Assembly (NCBI GenBank): GCA_944989445.1
Contig: CALYLW010001219.1
Span: 243,501-307,500, forward strand
Direction: 5' to 3'
Origin: Ampullaceana balthica
Lineage: Eukaryota; Mollusca; Gastropoda; Lymnaeidae
Length of the DNA: 64,000 nucleotides
Positions 33,164-43,027 of this stretch are shown here, one piece after another (position 1 is the first letter of the stretch; each line of letters begins with the position of its first letter). A model generated the notes under the pieces. That model was not told where the DNA came from and made no database searches. It worked only from the letters and a program-made list of their open reading frames with translations. The position numbers and the translations under genes are program-made.

Positions 33164-34972
33164 TGCAGCTTGTTAAATACGTTTAATGAAATCAAATGTG
33201 TCCTGACATTTTCCTATAAATTCCTGGACTGGGGGGTACAAAGAAAATTCGATTTCTATTTTCCCGGTTTGATCTATTCCTTCCCCACACCACCACGGTA
33301 AATGAGATGGCCTTAGTCCTGACGTCCTCCTATCCCCCAATGTCCTCCTAGTCCCAATGTCCTCCTAGTCCCAATGTCCCTCTGCGACACTGAACTCATA
33401 ATTTCGTGGGTGTGGGGGGGGGGTTTAAGACTAAAGCCGCCTTTTGGAGAAGAAAAAAAAACAAGTTTCCAAAAATTGATGGTTTGTTGTGATGCGACAA
33501 AAAATACTTAAGTTTCTTTTTTTAGACTCGTCCAAGGACCAGCCCCGAAGGTGAACTCCGCGAAGCCCAATCCAAGAATATTGTGGGTATGAGAGATTAC
33601 GATGGCTAATACGATTTGGGGAGAAACAGAAATTGGATGAGTCGGAGCGATAGACGAATGGGGAAGGGGTGTGGGGGGGGGGTCTACTAGGGTGTGTGAA
33701 TTGGGTACAGGGATGAATGGACACTTTCCAAAAAGGGGGGTGAGTCGGGACTGGGGGGAGGGGGTATATGAAGTAATTTCTCAAATATCCGTGAAGGGAG
33801 AGAAGTGCTGGAAAATATGTAGTGAATTGTTTCAATTAAATTTCTTGTTTAGAGTTCCCTTTCCTATCCAGCCTTCAAATACACTTGAAGAAAGAGCCCA
33901 AAATAAAAAAAATCAATAAATATGCCCGTCAGAGTGTGGATAAAAGTGTTTATAAATTACGGCCGGTTATTGCCAAAAACAACATGGCTGAGAAAGACGG
34001 AATGAAAATGATTGGAATATGTGAAGATCGTTTAGGGAAGCGGTATAGGCTCGTTAGGGCAATGTGAAGAAATGGTTCAAGCGCGGTAACACAAGTCCGA
34101 ATTCTGGAGCCTAATGTCTTGTGCTGCTTTCTTCTTCTTCGCACTTTTACCTCCATGTGGCGTTGAAAGGCATGCACACATTATCACGCCACGTCATGAA
34201 ATGTCCTTTAAGCATAAACGGTCTTAACTTAACTATCACAGACGCTCCTCCTATACAGAAGGTTATTTCTTCCTGTGATTATCCATGGTTTATGTCTAGT
34301 ATTGTATTTTCTAAGAGTTTTAAATTTTGATAGTGTTTTATTTGGCTGGGGTCTTCACGATCTTTGGGGGTTCTGTACCAGTGCTTCCCCACTTAGTCAC
34401 AGTTGGAAGCGGATCTTCTCATGCTTCTGATCTGTCCATCGCAAAACTTTTTTCCAGATTTCTTGGGCCACTTGTATTTACGATGTTCCAAATCGAGTGA
34501 GGTGACAGCTCCAATCCCGCTGTTAGACAATCTTTTGATTGTTCATTCTGTCTATAGTTACAGTTATTCCAGGTCACAATAGATTAAAAAAAAAGTCACA
34601 TAATCAAGAACCGTGTGATAGAGACTGTAGTGTGTCAAATTGTTTTAGCTCCACTGTAGATAGGGTGCTTTGGTTTCAAAGGCCTTCCCTTTAAATCTTT
34701 TATGTTGTAATGTAGTCGCAAAATTTATTTTTTTGTTACTTTTTTTCCCGATGTGGTTGGACCACATGACGCTGCCTCCAAATCGACCGGGCTAAAAGTA
34801 CATACAAACATACACTATGATAGACACAGATGTAGTTATTTCATTAACTTATGGGCCATAAATATTCATGTACCACAAGGAAGAGAAGACAATTCTGAGT
34901 TATGATGCTTTAATGCTTGATGTTCTCCCCCTCCCCCCACTCGCACATAATCTCCCAGGTCGCCAAAGGAGT
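33164..34972. other. No recognisable gene; short 17-bp repeats and G-runs
   Basis: AATGTCCTCCTAGTCCC-type units repeat about four times at 33325-33385. G-runs occur at 33413-33423 and 33672-33682. The ORFs at 33431-33835 (minus) and 33671-34330 (plus) lie in mixed-composition sequence without recognisable domains. Confidence 0.5.
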
Positions 34973-35026
34973 AGCCCGTGTCTAAAGTGCTCGTTGTGTC
35001 AGGAGAGTTGCCAGGTGGTGCTAGAA
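34973..35026 (+). other. Cysteine-rich 54-bp coding-like segment, copy 2
   Basis: Second copy of the segment at 33110-33163, encoding the identical 18 residues. It lies about 65 bp upstream of the Helitron at 35091. Upstream it has a C/T-rich tract ending CTCCCAG (about 34951-34958), giving a weak case for a nearby splice acceptor. The downstream frame continues into unrelated sequence. Confidence 0.4.
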
Positions 35027-35090
35027 GTTGATTTCCTCTTTAATAAATGGGAGTTTGAATTAATTCTTGATGGCTGCTTTCATATCTCTA

Positions 35091-35973
35091 TCTCTATATA
35101 TATAAGACGCATTTGTTGTCTGTCTGGTTGTCTGTCTGTTCCCTAATAACTCAAGATCCAGACAACCAAATAACGTGAAATTTGGTACACGTACACAAAA
35201 TTATACCGGAAAGGTTATTAAACAGGTTTCGTTCCATATATATAAGATACTGGGGCCCGGGGGCCCAAAATGTAGTTTTTCCCTATATGAGCTATATAAA
35301 ATAAAAATTATTGAAAATTAAGACGTAAAATAATGACGCAAATTAAAAAACATTTTGGTGTCGAGATTAACAAGAAGGCGATTATCGCCATAAAATATTT
35401 TTTGTTGTTGTTGTTGCTTTGTTGTTGTTGCTTTTGTTGTTGTAGTTGTTGTTTTGTTGTTGTTGCTTTGTTGTTGTTGCTGTTGTTGTTGTAGTTGTTG
35501 TTTTGTTGTTGTTTTGTTGTTGATGTTTTTGTTGTTGTTTTGTTTTTGTTGTTGTTGCTGTTGTTGTTTTTGTTGTTGTTGCTGTTGTTGTTGCTGTTGC
35601 TGCTTTTGTGTTGTTTTTGCTGTTGTTGTTGTTGTCCACATCCCTTGCCCTGCGACGACAATGTCCTTCATGTTGTTGTTGCTTTGTTGTTGTTGCTGTT
35701 GTATTTGTTGTTTTGTTGTTGTTGCTTTGTTGTTGTTGCTGTTGTTGTTGTAGTTGTTGTTTTGTTGGTGTTGTTGTTTTGTTGTTGTTTTGTTTTTGTT
35801 TTGTTGTTGTTTTTGTTGTTGCTTTGTTTTTGTTGTTTTGTTGTTGTTTTTGTTGTTGTTTTGTTTTTGTTGTTTTGTTGTTTTTGTTGTTTTTGTTGTT
35901 GTTTTGTTTTTGTTGTTTTTGTTTTGTTGCTGTTGTTGTTAAACCCGGGCGGGAGCCGGGTACTTGCCCCTAG
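35091..35973 (+). mobile_element. Non-autonomous Helitron with internal (GTT)n tract, complete copy
   Basis: Starts TCTCTATATATATAAGACGC (or two bases later) after TA, consistent with a Helitron TC start. The leader contains TTGTCTGTCTGGTTGTCTG and GTGAAATTTGGTACACG. About 540 bp of GTT-rich repeat (35398-35940) follow, interrupted at about 35632-35674 by a short unique block. It ends with stem ACCCGG (35943-35948)/CCGGGT (35956-35961), loop GCGGGAG, spacer ACTTGCCC and CTAG (35970-35973) before T. The 3' end matches the one at 304-335. No Rep/helicase coding, so it depends on a partner elsewhere. Confidence 0.78.
35398..35940. repeat. (GTT)n tract within the Helitron
   Basis: Long GTT/TGT-rich low-complexity run with TTTT and GCT interruptions. 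It gives spurious Cys/Leu/Val-rich ORFs on plus and poly-Gln/Asn/Thr ORFs on minus. A 43-bp non-repeat island sits at about 35632-35674. Confidence 0.92.
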
Positions 35974-36111
35974 TATATATATATAACCTTTATCAACATT
36001 TTGAACAATCACCTAAGTGAATAGTTTAAACAAAAATGTTCTTGTAATCGTCCGAAAATTAGTTCATATTTATCGGCAGAAATATTTTACTTTTTGACTT
36101 CCAATACATTT

Positions 36112-36203
36112 ATAAGTGGTGGGTCGATTAATCGTTAAAATCTTTTTAATCATCAAAAATTTTAAACCATTAATCGAGAAATTAATCGTTAATTTCCGCT
36201 GCC

Positions 36204-36205
<2 letters not shown>
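36112..36205. other. Possible MITE fragment with ATTAATCG inverted motifs
   Basis: GTCGATTAATCGTTAAAA at the left and TTAATCGTTAATTTCCGC with TGCCCTAA at the right give a loose inverted arrangement next to the (AT)n run. The right end, read as TTAGGGCAGCGGAAATTAAC, looks like a DNA-transposon terminus. No TSD is recognisable. Confidence 0.28.

Positions 36206-36293
<88 letters not shown>
36206..36293. repeat. (AT)n microsatellite followed by (AC)n
   Basis: About 35 AT dinucleotides grade into about eight AC dinucleotides. Confidence 0.97.
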
Positions 36294-38119
36294 AATACTT
36301 GGAGGTTGAGTCCTCATGTACTCAGAGAGCTCTAGATGGATCTAGAAACGGGTGATTGGAATGTTCTGAGTACTTTCTGATGCGTTTAAACACCAACTTA
36401 TTCGTTCGACGCAAACCAAACAAAACATACGTTCGTTTGTGTTTCTTTTTCTTTATTTTTCTGTACATGCGAAGTGATGCAACTGGCAGAACAAGCGTAC
36501 GCCTTTTGATGTAGTTTGTATGTGTGTGTTATGGTTGGTTGGGGGGGGGTGTGATATTCAGAATTTCTTTTAGCAATCTAAATTGTCTACTTATTTAAAA
36601 GACCGCAGGACATTTGCGTAAACAATTTCTCACGCGTTCTCCAGTCATCTGCTTGCTTTAAAAAAAAATCCGTGTTCATCTGCACCAGTCAAAATTAAAC
36701 ACATTTAATGATGTCTCCATTCTTGTAGTCCATGCTATCAATGAAAGCTAAAAAATCAATATACATAATTTGCAATGTATGTCCCGTCCCGTCCGTCCCC
36801 TGCTTCCGCCCCGCCCGCGACGCTACTAATTTTAGAAAGCAGCCCACCAAAGTACTGCACCAAAAATAACTCTTATCAAACGTTGCACTTTAAATTGTTC
36901 AATATGAAAATAAATGAATAAAATAAAAATAAAAGAATAAATGAAAATTCTGTATAATTACATTATTTTTTATTCCTATGTGTATTTTTTTTCAAAATTA
37001 ATTGATTTCAGCTGAAATGTATTCATTTTGAAAACTTCCGTCATTTTTGACGGGTAATACACTAATAAATAAATATTCTCTGAATCTTTAACAGGATGAG
37101 TTGCGTAATGTGAGCAAGGGAGATTTTGGTCCGATGGCGATTACTACTGTAGGTCATAGACTACATATAATGTATGTGTACATATATACCCGCAAACGTT
37201 TCTCACTGCTTTCAAAGTAGTGACAACACATACAATTCAGAGGAATAGCTAGGCTTTCATCACCAGCCAGGGTGAGAAATTTTGTCACCTCCTTTTACGA
37301 AAGTGATCTCAAAAGCCGGTCGAGAATTCTGCATCAATATATCATTAAAAAAACAACAACAACCAAGGAGGGTTCCAACTATCAACTTCCAATTCCGTCG
37401 CCACAAATGATAATTTTTTTTTAAAAAAATGGATGCACCGTTGCAAAGGGAAGACATCCTCTTATTAGGATCGAATCCGTCTTCATTGCTTTGATATCAA
37501 AATTAACTATGTTATTGACTTGAGATTATTTCCCTGCCCGCCGAAGCTAGATTATAGTTATTTACTGAAGGTTTAGTGGTGTGACTAATGAAAATAGATG
37601 TTCAACAACAACGACAACAACAACAATCAACCCAGTGAATTAAATAAAACTCAACGAAACGTGATTTAGGCAAAGTTTGTTGCCACATACCCCTAGGGTA
37701 AAATCGGACAGTACAATAGGACATTCCCGTGGGAATGTTTACAGCGCTGAAACTGAACGGGAAATCAATGAAGAAGCACAGTGATTTTATTTTGGGAGCA
37801 TAATATGAATTTTTGTTTATAAAAATTCTTATATCACTAAATAATTGTTTTTTGCTTCTCGCATTTTTCTTTATAGTACAGGCCAATTTTTATTTCTATA
37901 ACATGCTTAATGGAAAAATTAAATAAAAATATGGGTAAAATATATGAAATCAATAATAAATGTCAGGAAATTGTTTCAGTATTATTTATTGTTTATAAAA
38001 GACCACTTAACTAGTGCTTAAATATGCTACCACCTTGCGACTGTCGTGTACATCAAGGTGCCAACGACTTTGGACATAACTCCTGGGAGGCAGCAGCGAC
38101 ATGTGAAGAAAACAGAAAA
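36294..38119. other. No supported gene; one isolated hAT-like end
   Basis: AT-rich sequence with a G-run near 36541. CAGAGGAATAGCTAGG at 37238 resembles hAT ends of the CAGAGGCGTAGCTAGG type, but I find no opposite terminus or TSD. Minus ORFs at 37260-37457 and 37602-37886 have no recognisable domain. Confidence 0.45.
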
Positions 38120-38409
38120 CAGGCTGCCAAGTCCAGACTACAGGCTGCCAAGTCCAGACTACAGGCTGCCAAGTCCAGACTACAGGCTGCCAAGTCCAGA
38201 CTACAGGCTGCCAAGTCCAAACAACAGGCTGCCAAGTCCAGACTACAGGCTGCCAAGTCCAGACTACAGGCTGCCAAGTCCAGACAACAGGCTGCCAAGT
38301 CCAGACAACAGGTTGTCAAGTCCAGACAACAGGTTGTCAAGTCCAGACAACAGGCTGCCAAGTCCAGACAACAGGCTACCAAGTCCAGACTACAGGCTGC
38401 CAAGTCCAG
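38120..38409. repeat. Tandem array, 21-bp unit, about 14 copies
   Basis: Unit CAGGCTGCCAAGTCCAGACT plus A, with ACAACA and GGTTGTCAAG variants grouped in the middle. Because the period is seven codons, three frames stay open and give ORFs of 130-150 codons (for example AAKSRLQ repeats). An N-terminal extension starts at 38024, but the composition gives no reason to believe it is translated. Confidence 0.95.
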
Positions 38410-38512
38410 TAGAAATGCTAGGAAAGATCGTACTCGAAACCCTCCCGATGACATCCTGGCCTAGGGACGCAACTTTCGGGCAAAGATTGTTCTCATAAGC
38501 ACCCAAAGGACG

Positions 38513-38647
38513 CACCAAGCTGCCCCTGATCACCACCAAGCTGCCCCTGATCACCACCAAGCTGCCCCTGATCACCACCAACCTGCCCCTGATCACCACC
38601 AAGCTGCCCCTGATCACCAACTTGCTGCCCCTGATCACCACCAAGCT
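38513..38647. repeat. Second tandem array, 21-bp unit, about 6.5 copies
   Basis: Unit CACCAAGCTGCCCCTGATCA plus C, containing BclI TGATCA in each unit. It has the same 21-bp period as the array 100 bp upstream but an unrelated sequence apart from the shared core GCTGCC. Confidence 0.95.
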
Positions 38648-39041
38648 AAGGTGAAGAGAAAGCTCCTCGTCGATCACGACGGACAAACAACGCAAGGTGA
38701 TCAAAATAATCTTACCCACTTGGGTTTTACCGAACAAGTGAGAGAATCCAAGATATAAAAAATATTGCTGCCTAATACGTTTCAAAGCCTATATATATTG
38801 CCTCACTCTAACCTTCCCTCTTTTGAAACAGAATAAATTGAAATTTCTTCTCTTTTCTTTGTTTATTCAAAATTTAGCACTAGCACATAAAAAGAAAGCT
38901 TCTGCATCAGTGGCCAGTAGCCCGTTTGCCCGATCAGCGAAGACACCTTTATTGAACATCTCCTTAAGCTGGATATTGTTAACAACATATAATGTATATG
39001 TGAATTCCAAAACACCGATTCATTGCTATTATTTTTGGCTA
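38648..39041. other. No recognisable feature
   Basis: Unique sequence between the 21-bp arrays and the next candidate element. The ORF at 38823-39125 shows no domain. Confidence 0.5.
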
Positions 39042-39944
39042 GGCCTGTCAACGGGTACACGGAAAGTCGGGTACCCGTTACCGAGCAATTACCCGGGTAG
39101 TAAAATTGCCCCCGGGTACCCGTAAAAATGCTGCTGCAATGTCCGTACCAACGGTGTTCACACATTTCGGCTCGCAAACAATTTATCAAATTAAAAAATT
39201 TACTTGGAAATATATGCTGTGAAATAGGTTTAACATGCAAACGTTTTAAGAAAAATAACTGTCCACCAGAAATAAAACTCTGTCCCGACAAACTCCAATG
39301 TTCAAATGAATTTTGATACACATTTTTTCTTGGAACATGAAACAAAAATCATCTAACACAAACAAGGTTTTGTTTCTTTGAATTGTTCATATAAGGAAAA
39401 TAGACAGCAGCCCCGAGATTTAGGAAGGTCAAGAAATGACAGACATAACCTTGGCTTTAGCTTTGAAATACGCCAACAACATTGAGACAAGCCAATGTTG
39501 TTTATCTACCCCCCCCCCACTTACTCACACTCACACCTTTCACCACTTCTATCCCCACCATACTTTAAAATAAAATATGTTTTTTTTAAATATGCCGAAG
39601 GCTGGCAGGCTGGGTCCATTCAGCAAGGGCTAGTCTAGGAAAGTTTGGTTAATTACAACATGTGTCAGCTATTAACTAGAAATAACCCGCCATGTCATCA
39701 TACGATTACCGCCATTTATCTTTGAAAGACTTTGTTTTGCCCCCCTCCCCCTAATAAAATCACTTGGGCACTCATTGTTTTTACCCCACTGTACTATAGT
39801 AGTATTTCAATGTCATCATTTTTACATCGCTGATTCATTACATCTAAATTTTCATTTCCATAATGAACAAAGAAGTACATGTATAATGCTAATAGCGGGC
39901 ATGACGGGCGAAAATTTAAGGTGTTTCGAACGGGTAACCCGGGT
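39042..39944. mobile_element. Candidate non-autonomous DNA element flanked by an 11-bp direct repeat
   Basis: ATTTTTGGCTA occurs at 39031-39041 and again at 39945-39955, directly flanking a 903-bp segment. The segment begins GGCCTGTCAACGGGTACACG and ends CGAACGGGTAACCCGGGT. Both ends are rich in CGGGTA/TACCCG motifs in opposing orientations, but they do not form a clean terminal inverted repeat. If 8 bp of the direct repeat are the TSD, a hAT-like origin is possible. No coding capacity. Confidence 0.4.
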
Positions 39945-39955
39945 ATTTTTGGCTA

Positions 39956-40640
39956 GAAATGAACCTGCGCCATCAACTCCATTTTTTATAAGGGAAAATA
40001 GAAGATTCGACTACATGCCTACAAAATCTTCGACTACATCGAACGATTTCGATTACTCGATCAGAGAAATTAACTCCGACACATCGACTCCAACGACTCG
40101 AACCCTTTCCCACCATCCTGGGACTACATGAGCAAACCAACATGGCACTGATTACACTGCCCCAAATGCATGGACGGTTTGATGATTTTGTAAGCGAGTT
40201 ATTAGTAATCAGATGTGTGGGTTTTTTGATGGATGGAAAGGAGGAGGGGAGGGTTCTGTCAATAAAATTCACCAAGTTCACGTTTCTTGGATGATATCAC
40301 AAGACAACCACAACGTGAGACGGAGAACTTGTTCATTGGGTGCTGGAACGTCATCAAGTCAAAACACCAACAGAAGACGATGGGAAGGGGGGGGGGAACC
40401 AACGAAACAAAAATCTCCAGGTAAAAAATAAAAATAAGAGGGAAGAAAACGAAAATGTCGAGGAGATGAAGATGAGAAGAAAACACAACACAACTACCAC
40501 TTTATCCGACTTTAACCGAAGTGTTAATGACAGATTGAGGTCTAATGAGGTCTAGACAGTCCTATTACAATTTTTTTAGTGGAGGCGTTGATAGTTTGGT
40601 TTTGTCTCCTCGAATCGTTGCTTTTCATCTCACCCCCCAG
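39956..40640. other. No supported gene
   Basis: Short ORFs occur on both strands (39775-40131 plus, 39973-40281 minus, 40213-40555 plus) without recognisable domains. A G-run lies near 40386. Confidence 0.5.
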
Positions 40641-40691
40641 CGGAGCGGAGCAGTAATGCGAAATGCTGCTCCCAGGAAATAGAAAAGCCAG
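40641..40691 (+). CDS. Candidate 51-nt internal micro-exon (unidentified)
   Basis: TTTTCATCTCACCCCCCAG (ends 40640) is a strong polypyrimidine-plus-AG acceptor. CCAG followed by GTAAGTCAG from 40692 is a near-perfect donor. One frame between them is open: ERSSNAKCCSQEIEKP, entered with two bases and left with one, so both flanking introns would be phase 1. The other two frames have stops. Symmetric phase makes it a viable cassette exon, but I do not recognise the peptide and see no neighbouring exon. Confidence 0.28.
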
Positions 40692-41164
40692 GTAAGTCAG
40701 ATCAGACGGTATCGCGCTCAGCCTTCTAGCAGACGGGAAGACATGATTTCTGCTGTACCCGAAACCCGACTGATTGCCTCACAGAGGCGGTTCCCGTGAG
40801 TGGTAGTGAGGCGAAATGTGAAAAAAATAAAAATAAAAAGATGAAAGAAGGACAGAGTGAGTCTGAACGGTCAAGTGATTAATTCTGTTACATCAAATAT
40901 TTCACTTCTCATAGAAGCTTCCTATTTCCTCCCACCGATTCACACCCATCCCTCAACCCTCACTGAATTATTTCGCCCTCAGTCTTTTCTCGTCTTGGAT
41001 CAACGTTGGTCTGAGAACATTGAATCATTTTATCAAAAAGTCTTGAACAAGTTTTTCAATTATTTTACAATCGTCACAACTTTTATAAAATATTTTTATC
41101 TTATTAGATCTTTGGATAGTTAAGAGGGTCTGAATTATTCATTTTCATCTCTAATACAGCAACG
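40692..41164. other. No recognisable gene
   Basis: Mixed-composition sequence after the candidate micro-exon donor. The ORF at 40857-41123 has no recognisable domain. Confidence 0.5.
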
Positions 41165-41439
41165 ATCAGGTGAGCTAACTGATATACACACGATATTAGC
41201 TGCTATACACGCGACACTAGCTGATGTACACACGACATTAGCTAACTGATGTGCGAACGACATTAGCTGATGTAAACACAACATTAGCTAACTAATGTAC
41301 ACACGATACTAGCTTTCTTATGCACACAAGATATCACCTATACAGGTGAAGTATACAAGATGCTAGCTTACAGATTTACACACGACATTAGCTAACTCAG
41401 TAACTGGTGTACACCATATATTACCCTATGGTATACTGC
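41165..41439. repeat. Degenerate array grading into the 26-bp array
   Basis: Diverged phrases ACACACGACATTAGCTAACT and GATGTACACACGA with variable spacing. The GATGTAC core is shared with the homogeneous array that starts at about 41440, so this may be its decayed flank. Confidence 0.65.
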
Positions 41440-42285
41440 AGATATCATCTGATGTACTGTACTCCAAATATCATCTGATGTACTGTACTCCCAATATCAT
41501 CTGATGTACTGAACTCCAGATATCACCTGATGTACTGTACTCCAAATATCAGCCGATGTACTGTACTCCAGATATCAGCTGACGTACTGTACTCCAAATA
41601 TCATCTGATGTACTGTACTCCAGATATCAGCTGATGTACTGTACTCCAAATATCATCTGATGTACTGAACTCCAAATATCACCTGATGTACTGTACTCCA
41701 AATATCAGCCGATGTACTGTACTCCAGATATCAGCTGATGTACTGTACTCCAAATATCATCTGATGTACTGTACTCCAGATATCAGCTGATGTACTGTAC
41801 TCCAAATATCATCTGATGTACTGTACTCCAAATATCATCTGATGTACTGAACTCCAGATATCAGCTGATGTAATGTACTCCAGATATCACCTGATGTACT
41901 GTACTCCAAATATCACCTGATGTACTGTACTCCAAATATCAGCCGATGTACTGTACTCCAGATATCAGCTGATGTACTGTACTCCAAATATCATCTGATG
42001 TACTGTACTCCAGATATCAGCTGATGTACTGTACTCCAAATATCATCTGATGTACTGTACTCCAAATATCAGTTGATGTACTGTACTCCAGATATCATCT
42101 GATGTACTGTACTCCAAATATCATCTGATGTACTGTACTCCAAATATCAGTTGATGTACTGTACTCCAAATATCAGTTGATGTACTGTACTCCAAATATC
42201 AGTTGATGTACTGTACTCCAAATATCATCTGATGTACTGTACTCCAAATATCATCTGATGTACTGTACTCCAAATATCAGCTGCC
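41440..42285. repeat. Tandem array, 26-bp unit, about 32 copies
   Basis: Unit CTGATGTACTGTACTCCAAA plus TATCAT. Two positions vary independently: CCAAATATC/CCAGATATC and ATCATCTG/ATCAGCTG (also AGCCG and AGTTG). Longer blocks of several units recur, indicating higher-order amplification. Confidence 0.95.
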
Positions 42286-42312
42286 TAATCTATACCAGGG
42301 ATTGTACATCAG

Positions 42313-42570
42313 GCACCTCAGTTCTCTTGTCACAGACTTGACCACTTCGCTACACACCTCAGTTCTCTTGTCACAGACTTGACCACTTCGCTACACACCT
42401 CAGTTCTCTTGTCACAGACTTGACCACTTCGCTACACACCTCAGTTCTCTTGTCACAGACTTGACCACTTCGCTACACACCTCAGTTCTCTTGTCAAAGA
42501 CTTGACAACTTAGCTACACACCTCAGTTCTCTTGTCACAGACCTGACCACTTTGCTACACATCTCATCTC
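42313..42570. repeat. Tandem array, 41-bp unit, 6 copies
   Basis: Unit CACCTCAGTTCTCTTGTCAC followed by AGACTTGACCACTTCGCTAC and A. The first four units are identical; the last two carry substitutions. Confidence 0.95.
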
Positions 42571-43027
42571 TTTTGTCATAGATTTATCTACCACCTTACA
42601 GATCCAACACATCTGCAACAATCCCAACGCCATTTGCACGGAATTATCTCAAAACCCCTTGACGTCATCGCGCCTTATTACTAAAAACGATTACGTTCTT
42701 TGGACACGAGCTTTAACCGTTTTGGCGTTTCACCGTACTACAACACTCATGTACAGGGCCGTGTGGAAAAAAAAGTGGTAAGGTGTTGAAAACAAATGTG
42801 GTGCGATAACTGGCTTCTATGGCGGAAATGAGAGCTGTCGGACAAGAGTGCCAAGATCATAAATGCACTAAAATAGTCTTCATAGCGTGTAGGATTTTTA
42901 GTGTAGATCACGTGATAATATCACTTCTACTAATCCAACAAAAAAACCCAAAGGCACTTTACATTTATTTTGTCTGGCTATCGAAAGACTCAAGTGCGTC
43001 ATTAATCTATATACAATATGCAGGCCT
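42571..43027. other. No recognisable feature
   Basis: Unique spacer between two arrays. The ATG at 42819 that opens a 252-codon frame lies here, but most of that frame is the following repeat. Confidence 0.55.

Noticed and set aside
35308..35671. Poly-glutamine/asparagine protein on the minus strand
   Set aside because: It is the complement of the (GTT)n tract inside a Helitron; it has no independent coding evidence.
38024..38498. AAKSRLQ-repeat protein of 146-150 codons
   Set aside because: Three overlapping frames plus the minus strand are all open because the array period is 21 bp; the non-repeat flanks show no domain.
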